DNA of 40,225 nucleotides from Armatimonadota bacterium (GTDB lineage Bacteria; Armatimonadota; SYMT01; JACQGL01): NCBI GenBank assembly GCA_016199525.1, contig JACQGL010000198.1, forward strand, positions 1 through 40,225. The letters run 5' to 3'. Shown here one piece after another: positions 22,599 through 30,721 of the stretch. A program made the translations under genes and the position numbers. Each line of letters begins with the position of its first letter. Within the stretch, counting starts at the first letter, position 1. A model generated the notes under the pieces. That model was not told where the DNA came from and did not search any database. It worked only from the letters and a program-made list of their open reading frames with translations.

Positions 22599-24669
22599 TC
22601 TGGATACTCACCATTCCCAGTGCCTGAACAGAAATGTCCGGGATGACCTCAGCGAACGAAAGAACCGTTACCGTGGAGAGGTAGCGTGCCAGCACCTGCC
22701 GCACGTGGCCACGCACTCGCGGCGAACACAGGAGCACCGGCGCGTAACCGCGCGCGGTGAGCTTCTCCAGCTCCCGTGCCGCCGTTTCCACAAAGTGACG
22801 TAGCCGGCCAGGCTCCATCGCCACCTGGCTACCGAATTCAGTGCGCCGCACCGAGTCCGCGATCTCCTGCTCCACGGAAGGGTGCACGGTGACGGCATAG
22901 AGGGTGTCCCCATCTGCGGCGGCCATTTTGCTGATCACGCGGGCCAGCCGCTGGCGGGCGAATTCGGTCAGCAATTCGGGATCCTTGGTCACCGGAGCCG
23001 CGTCTGCCAGCGCCTCCAGGATGCTGGCCAGGTCCCGGATCGGCACTCGCTCCGCCAGCAGGTTCTGAAGCACCTTCTGCAACTGGCCCAGGGTGAGCAG
23101 ATTCGGGATCAGTTCCTCCTGCACCGCGCCCGCCTGCTGCCGGATGGCACCTAGCAGCGCCTGGGTGTCCTGGCGAGTCAGGATTTCCGGAGCATGCCGC
23201 CGGATGATCTCCGCCAGGTGCGTAACCAGCACGCTGGTCGGATCGACCACGGTGTAGCCGGCCATTTCCGCGGCCAGGCGCTGGTTCTCGCTGATCCAGG
23301 TAGCGGGCAACCCGAAGGCAGGCTCGTGGGTGTGGATACCCGCCAGTCCGGACTTCGTGGGGACCCCACCGGGGTTCATCGCCAGCACCTGACCGATGAA
23401 CACCTCCCCGCGCGCCACTTCCTGGCCGCGGAGCTTGAAAACATAGGTATTGCCCGCCAGCTGCGGGTCGTCGCGCACACGGATGGGAGGCACCACCAAT
23501 CCCAGCTCGGTGGCCACCTGCCGGCGCACCGCCGTGATGCGCTCCAGCAGGTCGCCACCCTGGCGGCTGTCCGCCAGTCCCACCAGGGCGTAGCCGATTT
23601 CTACCTGGACGGCATCGATGGGCAGCAGATCGAGCATGTTCTCCGGAGGTGGCGGGGCAGGCGAGGGCGCTTTCGGCGCCGCCGGCCGGCGCTGGCGCAG
23701 CAATCCGTAGGCGCCCGCGCCGTAGAGACCGCCTACCAGCAGGATTGGCAGGCGGGGCAGCCCCGGCACCAGCGCCAGGCTGCCCACCAGGCCCGCGGCG
23801 ATGGCCAGCGCGCGCGGCTGACTGGTGAGCTGAAGCGCCACCTCCCTCCCCAGGCTGCTCTCGCTGCTACCGGCCCGGGTGACGATCAGGCCGCTGGCGG
23901 TGGAGACCAGCAGGGCGGGAACCTGGGTCACCAATCCCTCGCCTACCGTGAGCACGGTGTAGGTCTGCAGAGCGCCGGTCAGGTCCATCCCTCGCTGAAG
24001 GACGCCGACCACGAAGCCGCCCAGGATGTTGACCACGATCATCACCACCGCCGCAATGGCATCGCCACGCACGAACTTGCTGGCCCCATCCATCGCGCCG
24101 TAGAAGTCGGCTTCACGGGCAATCGCCTCCCGCCGGGCGCGCGCGCCCGCCTCATCGATGATGCCGGCGTTGAGGTCGGCATCGATAGCCATCTGCTTGC
24201 CGGGCATGGCGTCCAGGGTGAAGCGCGCCGCCACCTCGGCCACGCGCCCCGCGCCACTGGTGATGACCACGAACTGGATCACCACCAGGATGGCGAACAC
24301 CACCACGCCCACCACGGGGTTGCCGGCGATGACGAAGCTCCCGAACGAGGCGATGACCGCCCCCGCATCCGCCTGGCCCAGGATCAGACGGGTAGCCGCC
24401 ACGTTCAGCGACAGCCGGAAGAGGGTGAGCAGCAACAGCAGCGATGGGAAGGAGGAGAGCTGGAGCGGCTGGCTGGTGTAGAAGGTGGCCAGCATCACCC
24501 CCAGGGCCAGGCCGATGTTCGCCACCAGCAGCACGTCCAGCAGCCAGTGAGGCAGGGGCACGATGAGCACCAGCACAATCGCCACCGCGCCCAGCGGCAG
24601 CCAGAGGTCGGTCTGGCGCATCCAGCGACCGCCCAGGGGGTTGATGCGCGCGTCCACAGAGCCTGCCAT
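22579..24669 (-). CDS. flhA: Flagellar export gate protein FlhA
   Basis: A 696-residue FHIPEP-family protein. Up to eight membrane helices lie in the first 320 residues, with the family signature around FRLSLNVAATRLIL and the conserved cytoplasmic loop AARFTLDAMPGKQMAIDADLNAG, then ADFYGAMDGASKFVRGDAIA. The C-terminal half is the cytoplasmic docking domain (DLLPIDAVQVEIGYAL onwards) that forms the nonameric ring for chaperone-substrate complexes. It lies directly after flhB (no gap) and overlaps flhF. Confidence 0.97.
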   Translation of the reverse strand: MAGSVDARINPLGGRWMRQTDLWLPLGAVAIVLVLIVPLPHWLLDVLLVANIGLALGVMLATFYTSQPLQLSSFPSLLLLLTLFRLSLNVAATRLILGQADAGAVIASFGSFVIAGNPVVGVVVFAILVVIQFVVITSGAGRVAEVAARFTLDAMPGKQMAIDADLNAGIIDEAGARARREAIAREADFYGAMDGASKFVRGDAIAAVVMIVVNILGGFVVGVLQRGMDLTGALQTYTVLTVGEGLVTQVPALLVSTASGLIVTRAGSSESSLGREVALQLTSQPRALAIAAGLVGSLALVPGLPRLPILLVGGLYGAGAYGLLRQRRPAAPKAPSPAPPPPENMLDLLPIDAVQVEIGYALVGLADSRQGGDLLERITAVRRQVATELGLVVPPIRVRDDPQLAGNTYVFKLRGQEVARGEVFIGQVLAMNPGGVPTKSGLAGIHTHEPAFGLPATWISENQRLAAEMAGYTVVDPTSVLVTHLAEIIRRHAPEILTRQDTQALLGAIRQQAGAVQEELIPNLLTLGQLQKVLQNLLAERVPIRDLASILEALADAAPVTKDPELLTEFARQRLARVISKMAAADGDTLYAVTVHPSVEQEIADSVRRTEFGSQVAMEPGRLRHFVETAARELEKLTARGYAPVLLCSPRVRGHVRQVLARYLSTVTVLSFAEVIPDISVQALGMVSIQNEDQAL

Positions 24670-25767
24670 TTACCGTCTCCCTCCGCCGGTAGCCTGTCCG
24701 AAGGCGGCGGCGCGCCGCGCGTGATCCGTGCGGTAGATCGCCGCCAGCACCTCCGCCACAGCCCGATAGAACGCCACAGGAATCTCCTGGCCCACCTCAA
24801 CGGTGCCGTACAGCGCCCGCGCCAGGGGCGGGTTCTCCACCACGGGAACGCCGTGTGCCTGCGCCACCGCCCGGATGCGCAGAGCCATGTAGCCCTGGCC
24901 CTTCGCCAGCACACGCGGGGACGGCATCTCCTGCGGCTGGTAGCGCAGCGCCACGGCGTAGTGCTGCGGGTTGGCGAGTACCACCGTGGCCCGCGGCACG
25001 TCGGTCATCATCCGGCGGCGCCCCATCTCGCGCATTCGCTGGCGCCGCCAGCCCTTCAGCTGGGCATCGCCCTCGGAGGCGCGCAGGTCTTCCTTCACCT
25101 CCTGGCGAGTCATTCGCAGGTTGATCTCGTGCTGGAAGCGCTGGTAGCCGTAGTCCAGCGCCGCAAGTACGCAGAACGCCCCCGCCATCTGAAGGGCCAT
25201 CCGCAGACTGAGATCGGCGACCATACCGCCCATCGGCGCCGGGGCGAGGTGCGCGAGCTGGCCCAGGGCTTCTCGCTGGTCCGCCAGAAAGCGGTAGCCA
25301 ACGTATCCCACGATGGCCACCTTGGCCAGTGCCTTGACCAGCTCCACCGCCGACCGCCGGGAGAACAGCCGCTGGAGCCCCGCCAGGGGGTTGATGCGGC
25401 TCGCCTGTGGCCGGAGCGGCTGGCCCGTGAGCAGGAATCCCACCTGGGCCACGTTGGACACCACGGCCACCACCGCCACGATGCCCAGCAGTGGCGCCAG
25501 CGCCAGCCACACGGCAGCCAGCGTCCGCACGCCGAGCGTCTGGGCGCGGGCGGCGCCCAGATCACCCGCCGCCGCGATCCCGAACGCCTCCCGGGTGAAG
25601 CGCGCCAAGTGTTCCAGAACCCCCGCTCCCAGCCAGCGCAATGCCAGCAGTCCCACAAGCAAGACGGCAGCGCCCACCAGCTCGGGGCTGCGGGCCACTT
25701 CTCCGCGCTCGCGCGCCTGTTGTCGGCGTCGCGGGGTTGCGGCTTCGGTTCGTTCCGCCGTCGCCAT
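24670..25767 (-). CDS. flhB: Export switch protein FlhB
   Basis: A 365-residue protein. The N-terminus RTEAATPRRRQQARERGEVARS is canonical and is followed by four membrane helices. The cytoplasmic C-domain contains the autocleavage loop, here N266-P267-Q268-H269 in VLANPQHYAVAL rather than the usual NPTH. The Asn-Pro bond that is cut is intact, so substrate-specificity switching from hook to filament proteins should still work. It lies 6 bases after fliR and abuts flhA. Confidence 0.95.
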   Translation of the reverse strand: MATAERTEAATPRRRQQARERGEVARSPELVGAAVLLVGLLALRWLGAGVLEHLARFTREAFGIAAAGDLGAARAQTLGVRTLAAVWLALAPLLGIVAVVAVVSNVAQVGFLLTGQPLRPQASRINPLAGLQRLFSRRSAVELVKALAKVAIVGYVGYRFLADQREALGQLAHLAPAPMGGMVADLSLRMALQMAGAFCVLAALDYGYQRFQHEINLRMTRQEVKEDLRASEGDAQLKGWRRQRMREMGRRRMMTDVPRATVVLANPQHYAVALRYQPQEMPSPRVLAKGQGYMALRIRAVAQAHGVPVVENPPLARALYGTVEVGQEIPVAFYRAVAEVLAAIYRTDHARRAAAFGQATGGGRR

Positions 25768-25773
25768 ACCGGG

Positions 25774-26556
25774 TTAGCTCCCCAGCCCCCGCGCCAGGAG
25801 GGCCACATCGCTGCCGATCGAAGCCGTCAGCCGCGCGATGCCCCATCCGACAACAGGGAGACACACGGCCAGCGCTACCAGGGCCAGCAGGCCCTTAATC
25901 GACAGAGAAAGGATCATCACGTTCAGCTGCGGCAGGGCGCGGTTGGCGATGCCCAGCGCCACTTCCGCCAGGAAGAGCGTCGCCGCCACGGGGGCGGCCA
26001 GCTGGATGGCGCTGCCCAGCATCCGCCCTGCCGCCCCGAACACCACGCCCACGGAAGCAGATCCGAGCGTGAGGCCATTCACGGGGCAGACCTGGTAGCT
26101 CCCCAGGATGGCCGCCAGGGTCAGGTGGTGAGCGCCGGTGCCGAGAAAGATCAGACTGGCCAGCAGGAACTTGAGCTGGCCCAGCAGTGAGACGTGGAAG
26201 TCCGTAGTCGGGTTGATCAGGCTGGCAACGCTGAACCCGGCGTTCACGTCCAGCAGCTCGCCCGCCATCTGGGCCACGTTGAGCGCCAGCGTGGCCATCC
26301 AGCCCAGGGCCAGACCCACGAGCACCTCTTTGGCGGCGATCCCCGCAAAGGCGAGCGCGTCGCCAGGCAGAGCGGGCGCCCTTACCGCGACCAGCGGCGT
26401 GGCCAGAAAGGTGAGCCCGGCAGCCAGTCCCAGGCGCACAGGCGCCGGCACCTGGCGCGCCCCCAGCGGGGGGGTCAGGAACAACGCGGATGCCAGCCGC
26501 AGGAAGATGAGCAGCCCCAGGTTCAGATGCGCCAGCCAGAGATCGAGCAAACCCAT
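25774..26556 (-). CDS. fliR: Export gate protein FliR
   Basis: A 260-residue membrane protein. The ATG at 26556 gives MGLLDLWLAHLNLGLLIFLRLASALF, a normal FliR start; the same frame runs upstream through fliQ but that part is not FliR-like. Features: AKEVLVGLALGWMATLAL, GELLDVNAGFSVASLINP and about six membrane helices. It forms the core export channel with FliP and FliQ. It starts 5 bases after the fliQ stop. Confidence 0.94.
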   Translation of the reverse strand: MGLLDLWLAHLNLGLLIFLRLASALFLTPPLGARQVPAPVRLGLAAGLTFLATPLVAVRAPALPGDALAFAGIAAKEVLVGLALGWMATLALNVAQMAGELLDVNAGFSVASLINPTTDFHVSLLGQLKFLLASLIFLGTGAHHLTLAAILGSYQVCPVNGLTLGSASVGVVFGAAGRMLGSAIQLAAPVAATLFLAEVALGIANRALPQLNVMILSLSIKGLLALVALAVCLPVVGWGIARLTASIGSDVALLARGLGS

Positions 26557-26561
26557 CGTCG

Positions 26562-26831
26562 TCACCGAATCATCTGTGGCAAGCCGGCCAGAAGATTGCC
26601 GGCGAAGTGGACGAGCCGGCTCAGCATCCACGGCCCGAAGAACACCAACCCCGCGCCCAGAGCTACTGTCTTGGGAATGAACGACAGGGAGATCTCCTGG
26701 ATCTGCGTGGCCGCCTGGAACAGGCTTACCAGCAGCCCAACCACCAATGCCAGCAGCAGCACCGGCGCCGCGATCTCCACCGCGGTCCAGAGAGAGCGCT
26801 GCACCAGTGTTTGCACCAATGCGGGATTCAC
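26562..26831 (-). CDS. fliQ: Export gate protein FliQ
   Basis: An 89-residue, two-helix membrane protein. The GTG at 26831 is chosen because it gives the usual length (about 89) and start (MNPALVQ); an upstream ATG at 26867 would add a hydrophilic, unconserved leader. Features: APVLLLALVVGLLVSLFQAATQIQEISLSFIPK, the conserved FliQ core, and GPWMLSRLV in the second helix. It is part of the FliP5Q4R1 channel. Confidence 0.94.
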   Translation of the reverse strand: MNPALVQTLVQRSLWTAVEIAAPVLLLALVVGLLVSLFQAATQIQEISLSFIPKTVALGAGLVFFGPWMLSRLVHFAGNLLAGLPQMIR

Positions 26832-26899
26832 GCTTGTCCCCTCGGATCTGGATGTCGAAGAAGGCACGGATCAACGGACGGCGTCCCTCGTCCGGGCCG

Positions 26900-27688
26900 C
26901 TATCCAAAACTGAGCGCCAGCGAGCGAACGATCAGGTGCCAGCCATCCACCATCACGAACAGCAAGATCTTGAACGGCAGGGAGATCAGCACCGGCGGCA
27001 GCATCATCATCCCCATGGACATCAGGATGATGCTCACCACCAGGTCCACCACAAGAAACGGAAGGAAGATTATAAAGCCCATAGTGAACGCCGTTTTCAG
27101 CTCGCTCACCACGAAAGCGGGCACCACCACGTAGGTGGGCACATCCGCCTGCGTGCTCGGCCGGGGGAGGCGCGACAGGGAAACGAACAGAGACAGATCG
27201 CGCGGGCGCGTTTGCCGGAACATGAAGGTCCGGATCGGTCCTTCCGCCCGTTGAAGCGCGGCTTGGGATGGAATTTTCCGTTCCAGGTACGGCTGAAGCG
27301 CTTCGCGGTGGATCTGCGCCAGGGTGGGCTGCATGGTGAAAAAGGTAAGGAACAACGCCAGACCGGTGAGCACCGAGTTGGGCGGGATCTGCTGCGTCCC
27401 GATTGCGCTGCGCGTGAACCCCAGGACGATGACGATGCGCGTGAACGAGGTCATCATCATCACGATCGCCGGGGCGAGCGAGAGAATAGTGAGCAGCCCG
27501 AGCACCTGCAGCGTCAGGGAGACATCTTCGGGCTTACGAGCTGCGTCGATACCGATGCTGACCCGCGGCAGAGGAGCGGTGCTGTCCGCCATCGCCGGGC
27601 CCAGGGTAAGAAGCAGCAGGATGCACAGCGCTCCCCCTGCCAGCCACCAGAGCGTTCGTCGTCGTCTCTGCGATCGCATCGTGATCAT
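26900..27688 (-). CDS. fliP: Export gate protein FliP
   Basis: A 262-residue protein with a cleavable signal peptide (hydrophobic stretch about 13-29 ending AMA), as usual for FliP. Diagnostic stretches: SFTRIVIVLGFTRSAIGTQQIPPN, LALFLTFFTM, SELKTAFTMGFIIFLPFLVVDLVVS and FKILLFVMVDGWHLIVRSL. The start at 27688 overlaps the fliO stop (ATGA); an in-frame ATG at 27679 is also possible. The 68 bases to fliQ hold no obvious signal. Confidence 0.96.
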   Translation of the reverse strand: MITMRSQRRRRTLWWLAGGALCILLLLTLGPAMADSTAPLPRVSIGIDAARKPEDVSLTLQVLGLLTILSLAPAIVMMMTSFTRIVIVLGFTRSAIGTQQIPPNSVLTGLALFLTFFTMQPTLAQIHREALQPYLERKIPSQAALQRAEGPIRTFMFRQTRPRDLSLFVSLSRLPRPSTQADVPTYVVVPAFVVSELKTAFTMGFIIFLPFLVVDLVVSIILMSMGMMMLPPVLISLPFKILLFVMVDGWHLIVRSLALSFG

Positions 27689-28578
27689 CCCGCGCTCCGA
27701 AAGAGCGACGCAGCACGGGTAAGAGCACCGGATATCCCCTCCCGGGCGGCCCGAGAAGAATCCGGGGCCTCCGGTGGGGCCGTCTCCGCGCTGGCGGCGC
27801 GCATCCCCGACGAGGGGAACGAGGGCCGCGGCGAGACGGCGCTCAACGCTTCCGCGAACGCACCAGGCCGGTCTGTCACCGCGCCCGGATCCGCGAGGTC
27901 CACCAGCAGGTTCACCTGCTGGGGTGTGGAGCCCAGAACCAGCTCACGGCTGCGCACGCGCACCAGGTGGAGGGCCCGACCGGGTCCCAGAGGGAGGCTC
28001 TGCACCAGCTCCACGGGGCGGGCCGTTCCTGCGGCGAGACCCGGGGCGCCGCCCGCCAGCTTGCGCCAGGCCAGCGCGCACAGAAAGATGAGGCCGATGA
28101 CGGCGGCCAGCTTCGCACCGATATCGAGAGCGAGACTCCCCAGCGCCACGGGCTCCCCCGGGCGCGCCTCCTCGTAGGGCGCGATCGCGGGAGCAGGCGG
28201 TGTGGGCCCGTACGGGCTGGTCGCCTCTCCGGAGGCGGGCGGAACGGCGGCCGCGCCTGCGGGTTCCGGTACGGCCGCTGGCTGCTGGCCCTCAGTCGCC
28301 GGAGCGGGTGCGCTGGCCGCCTCCCCGGAGGCGGTGGGTGAGATGGCTGCCGCTCCCGCGGTTTCCGATGTGGCAGCCGCCTGCTGACTTTCGGCTTCCG
28401 CCGCGGGTGCGGCGGGGCGCGGCTTCGCCTGGGCGGGAGCGGGCTGATTCCGGGCCCTCCCTCGCGCCGTATGCTCGGGCGCGCTCTCGGCGAACCCGGC
28501 GCCGCCCATCAACAGCGCGACGAGCCCGAAGCAGACAGCGATGCGCATCGCGTGCCGGGAGGGTTGCCGTCTCCACAT
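27685..28578 (-). CDS. fliO: Export gate assembly protein FliO
   Basis: A 297-residue protein, well above the usual 100-220. Order: signal-like hydrophobic helix (about 12-28), a Pro/Ala-rich region (30-140), a membrane helix (about 152-171), then the FliO cytoplasmic domain (RPVELVQSLPLGPGRALHLVRVRSRELVLGST) and a variable tail. The long linker contains an imperfect internal duplication. FliO helps assemble the FliP ring. A strong Shine-Dalgarno (GAGGAGG) precedes the start, and the gene is the first after a 301-base break in the operon. Confidence 0.85.
   Translation of the reverse strand: MWRRQPSRHAMRIAVCFGLVALLMGGAGFAESAPEHTARGRARNQPAPAQAKPRPAAPAAEAESQQAAATSETAGAAAISPTASGEAASAPAPATEGQQPAAVPEPAGAAAVPPASGEATSPYGPTPPAPAIAPYEEARPGEPVALGSLALDIGAKLAAVIGLIFLCALAWRKLAGGAPGLAAGTARPVELVQSLPLGPGRALHLVRVRSRELVLGSTPQQVNLLVDLADPGAVTDRPGAFAEALSAVSPRPSFPSSGMRAASAETAPPEAPDSSRAAREGISGALTRAASLFRSAG
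28213..28386 (-). repeat. Internal duplication in the fliO linker
   Basis: Residues about 65-91 (QQAAATSETAGAAAIS, TASGEAASAP) and 98-122 (QQPAAVPEPAGAAAVP, ASGEATSP) align almost end to end with a period of about 33 residues. It reads as a duplication of a Pro/Ala-rich linker unit that has since diverged. Confidence 0.6.
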
Positions 28579-28812
28579 AGGGCCTCCTCGTCTATTAGCT
28601 AGAAAGCCAGACGGATGATTACTTGGTTATTGGATAGCCAGAGGCATTATGGGGCACTAGGCTGACAAATAGAGGCCAATTTAGCCGGGAGACGACCGAA
28701 AAATGGCACCCGCGGGGCGGCAGGGACGCGGGCCGCAGGAAGGCTGGTTAGACGAAGCCGCGTGGAGAATGCTCTCTACGAGGAGCGGAGAGCAGCGCCC
28801 CGGGGACGGAAC

Positions 28813-28829
28813 GCAGGCTTCCAGCCTGC
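28813..28829. repeat. GCAGGCT hairpin (first of a pair)
   Basis: GCAGGCT-TCC-AGCCTGC: a 7-bp stem with a 3-base loop. On the transcribed minus strand the loop reads GGA. A related hairpin lies about 20 bases further along. Confidence 0.7.
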
Positions 28830-28849
28830 AAGAGGAGCGGTAAGCCTGG

Positions 28850-28867
28850 GCAGGCAAGGATGCCTGC
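28850..28867. repeat. GCAGGCA hairpin (second of a pair)
   Basis: GCAGGCA-AGGA-TGCCTGC: a 7-bp stem with a 4-base loop, sharing the GCAGGC/GCCTGC arms with the neighbour at 28813. It lies 13 bases beyond the fliN stop, so it could act as a 3' end structure; no T-run is seen on the transcribed strand. Confidence 0.7.
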
Positions 28868-28874
28868 GCTCTCG

Positions 28875-28914
28875 GGTGATCAGATGGGCAGGCGCTCTGC
28901 GGTGATCAGATGGG
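28875..28914. repeat. 14-bp direct repeat spanning the fliN stop
   Basis: GGTGATCAGATGGG occurs at 28875-28888 and 28901-28914, a 26-base pitch. The inner copy is coding and the outer copy contains the fliN stop codon, consistent with a small duplication at the gene end. Confidence 0.75.
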
Positions 28915-29308
28915 TAATCCGGATTCCCAGAGTATCGCCTACCACGACCACCTCGCCCTGAGCGATCTTCTTGCCGTTGGCGTAGACATCCGCCGGATCC
29001 GAAGCCAGGCGATCCAGTTCCACCACCAGGCCGGGTTCGAGGGCCATCACCTGGCGAATGGGCAGCGATACGCGCCCGATCTCCACGGCGACTGTGAGGG
29101 GCACATCGAGCAGGAGGTCGCCCGTGCGCGAGGCACGCGCTGGCGAGGCCAGGGGGCCGGGCCCCACCGGGGCATTTGCTCGCGGTGATGGGGCGCCGGC
29201 CTCGCCGGGTTCAGGCGACCCTGCCGCCGGAGCATTGGCATCCGGGGCCGCAGCCGTCCACGGCGGGTTCTGCAGATTCGCCGCCGCACGGGACGATTTT
29301 TCGCTCAC
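28880..29308 (-). CDS. fliN: Flagellar switch protein FliN
   Basis: A 142-residue protein. The first 60 residues are a Pro/Ala-rich leader; the C-terminal SpoA domain reads LLLDVPLTVAVEIGRVSLPIRQVMALEPGLVVELDR, then ANGKKIAQGEVVVVGDTLGIRIT, the FliN consensus. It starts with GTG overlapping the fliM stop (GTGA). With FliM it forms the C-ring that receives CheY-P and helps dock FliH. It is of ordinary FliN size, not the FliY fusion of Bacillus. Confidence 0.94.
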   Translation of the reverse strand: MSEKSSRAAANLQNPPWTAAAPDANAPAAGSPEPGEAGAPSPRANAPVGPGPLASPARASRTGDLLLDVPLTVAVEIGRVSLPIRQVMALEPGLVVELDRLASDPADVYANGKKIAQGEVVVVGDTLGIRITHLITAERLPI

Positions 29309-30255
29309 CGGGGACTCCTTTCGTCCTCCCCACGGGGAAGGAGCCGGACGCTCAGTTTCGCACCCTCAGCACCCACGGCAACGCGGAACAGGGTCCGGTC
29401 GCCGCAGCGCAGCGCACCAGGGTCATTCGCGCTTCCGTCCAGGCAAATGACGTCTCCCACCCGCAGATCCGCCAGATCCCCCAGGGCGAGCCGCGCTTCG
29501 CCGAGGATCACGTGGCACTCGAGCGGCACGTCTCCGAGGCGGCGCTCCAGCTCCTGTAGAGAGAACAGATCCTGCGCCGCGGGGGATTCCCCCGTGGGCG
29601 TACCGCAGAGCGTCTCCAGGCGCGCCATGGGCATTCCCACGCGCAGCGATCCCTCCAGCTGGCCACAGCGCAGGGAGACGGCGCATTCGAGCACAGGCGC
29701 GCGCGCTTCCTCCAGCCAGTCCGCCGGAATCGCATCGAGGCACTCCACGTCGCGGTCACCCGCGCTCGCCACGCCCCAGGCCTGTTCGAAGGCGGCGATG
29801 ATGACGCGGTGTAGATCCGCCAGGAGAAGCCGATCTACGGCAGTCGGGTGGCGCGGCTGGGAGCAGGGGGCGAGCGGGCCACCGAGCATCCGGTCCAGCA
29901 CCCCCAGGGCAAAGAGCGGGGCGATCTCCAAGCACACGTGATCGGCAGGCGACGGACCCCGTTGGAGGGCAGCGACGCACGGCGATGCGGCGGCCTCGTG
30001 GAAGGCAAACGCGGTGGTGGTGGTTACGCGTATGGAGACAATGCGAGCGGTGACGCGCAGCCGGGCGCTCAGCAGCCGGGCCACGGCCTCGGCGAACTCA
30101 TCGCCCACGGGGCGGATGCGCGCCCACCACTCGGCAGGGAATCGCTCCGCAGTGGGGAAATGGTGCGGCCGCGCCTCCGGCGCGCCCGCGTCCGAGGGTG
30201 CGAACGCCTCGCGCAGCGCGCTCACCTCCTCCTCGGTTAGCAAGGCCGTAGACAC
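29305..30255 (-). CDS. fliM: Flagellar switch protein FliM
   Basis: A 316-residue protein. The GTG at 30255 has GAGGAG six bases upstream, lies 10 bases after fliL, and starts just before LLTEEEVSALREAF, the counterpart of the CheY-P binding motif LSQxEIDALL. The same frame is open far upstream inside fliL, but that part is not conserved. The middle CheC-like domain is divergent; the C-terminal SpoA domain (LSLQELERRLGDVPLECHVILGEARLALGDLADLRVGDVI) is clear. It forms the C-ring with FliG and FliN. Confidence 0.88.
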   Translation of the reverse strand: MSTALLTEEEVSALREAFAPSDAGAPEARPHHFPTAERFPAEWWARIRPVGDEFAEAVARLLSARLRVTARIVSIRVTTTTAFAFHEAAASPCVAALQRGPSPADHVCLEIAPLFALGVLDRMLGGPLAPCSQPRHPTAVDRLLLADLHRVIIAAFEQAWGVASAGDRDVECLDAIPADWLEEARAPVLECAVSLRCGQLEGSLRVGMPMARLETLCGTPTGESPAAQDLFSLQELERRLGDVPLECHVILGEARLALGDLADLRVGDVICLDGSANDPGALRCGDRTLFRVAVGAEGAKLSVRLLPRGEDERSPR

Positions 30256-30265
30256 CCCGGGCTCC

Positions 30266-30721
30266 TCACTGCATGGCAAAAGCATCGAAGTAGACTTCGC
30301 CGATCTCCAGCTGGGGCAGCCGCTCCGCGCAGGCAGCCTGGATCTCCTCTTTAAGCTTCGGCAGCGCGCCCGGATTATGCAGGCTCCTGAACGTCCGGCG
30401 TGTGAGAACCCCGATGATCCTGTCCTTGAGGATCGGCTCAAACTCCTTGGCCTTCTCGCGCATGGCCGGGTTGCCAATCTCCACCGCCACCGTGAGCTTG
30501 CAGTAGCGCAGGGCATCCTGATCGGCAAGATTGACCAGAATCTCGCCCAGGGTCACCGGCGGCTCCAACTTTCGCGGCGCCGGATGGGCCGCTTCCTGCG
30601 CCCCGGAGTGACTCGAGCGGCCTCGCAGCGCGTACACCGTGGCGCCGGAGGCGAGCAATGCCCCGAGAAGCGCCACGCATACCAGCAGGATGAGCGACCT
30701 ACCACGGCGATTCCGTCTCAT
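30266..30721 (-). CDS. fliL: Flagellar basal body-associated protein FliL
   Basis: A 151-residue protein with a basic N-terminus, one membrane helix (about 10-30) and a periplasmic domain (EILVNLADQDALRYCKLTVAVEIG, then LKDRIIGVLTRRTFRSL). The ATG at 30721 is chosen over upstream starts because AGGAG lies 7 bases before it; this gives a 23-base overlap with motB. FliL surrounds the stator and stabilises it. Confidence 0.92.
   Translation of the reverse strand: MRRNRRGRSLILLVCVALLGALLASGATVYALRGRSSHSGAQEAAHPAPRKLEPPVTLGEILVNLADQDALRYCKLTVAVEIGNPAMREKAKEFEPILKDRIIGVLTRRTFRSLHNPGALPKLKEEIQAACAERLPQLEIGEVYFDAFAMQ

Larger units (their letters stand above)
28579..28879. other. 301-base intergenic break between fliN and fliO
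   Basis: This is the longest gap in the minus-strand arm, where most genes overlap. The part nearest fliO (28579-28700) is visibly AT-richer than its surroundings and may hold a promoter, although no clear sigma-70, sigma-28 or sigma-54 match was found. The part nearest fliN (28800-28870) carries two GCAGGC hairpins. No credible gene is present. Confidence 0.6.

Noticed and set aside
23194-26190. A very long open frame (about 1000 codons) on the plus strand
   Set aside because: It lies fully antisense to flhA, flhB and fliR, whose products are clear. Its translation is rich in His, Arg and Gln, the usual shadow of GC-rich membrane protein genes.
28625-28690. TAAA followed by GCCTAG on the minus strand upstream of fliO, considered as a sigma-28 promoter
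   Set aside because: Spacing is two bases too long and the -10 element lacks the GCCGA core.
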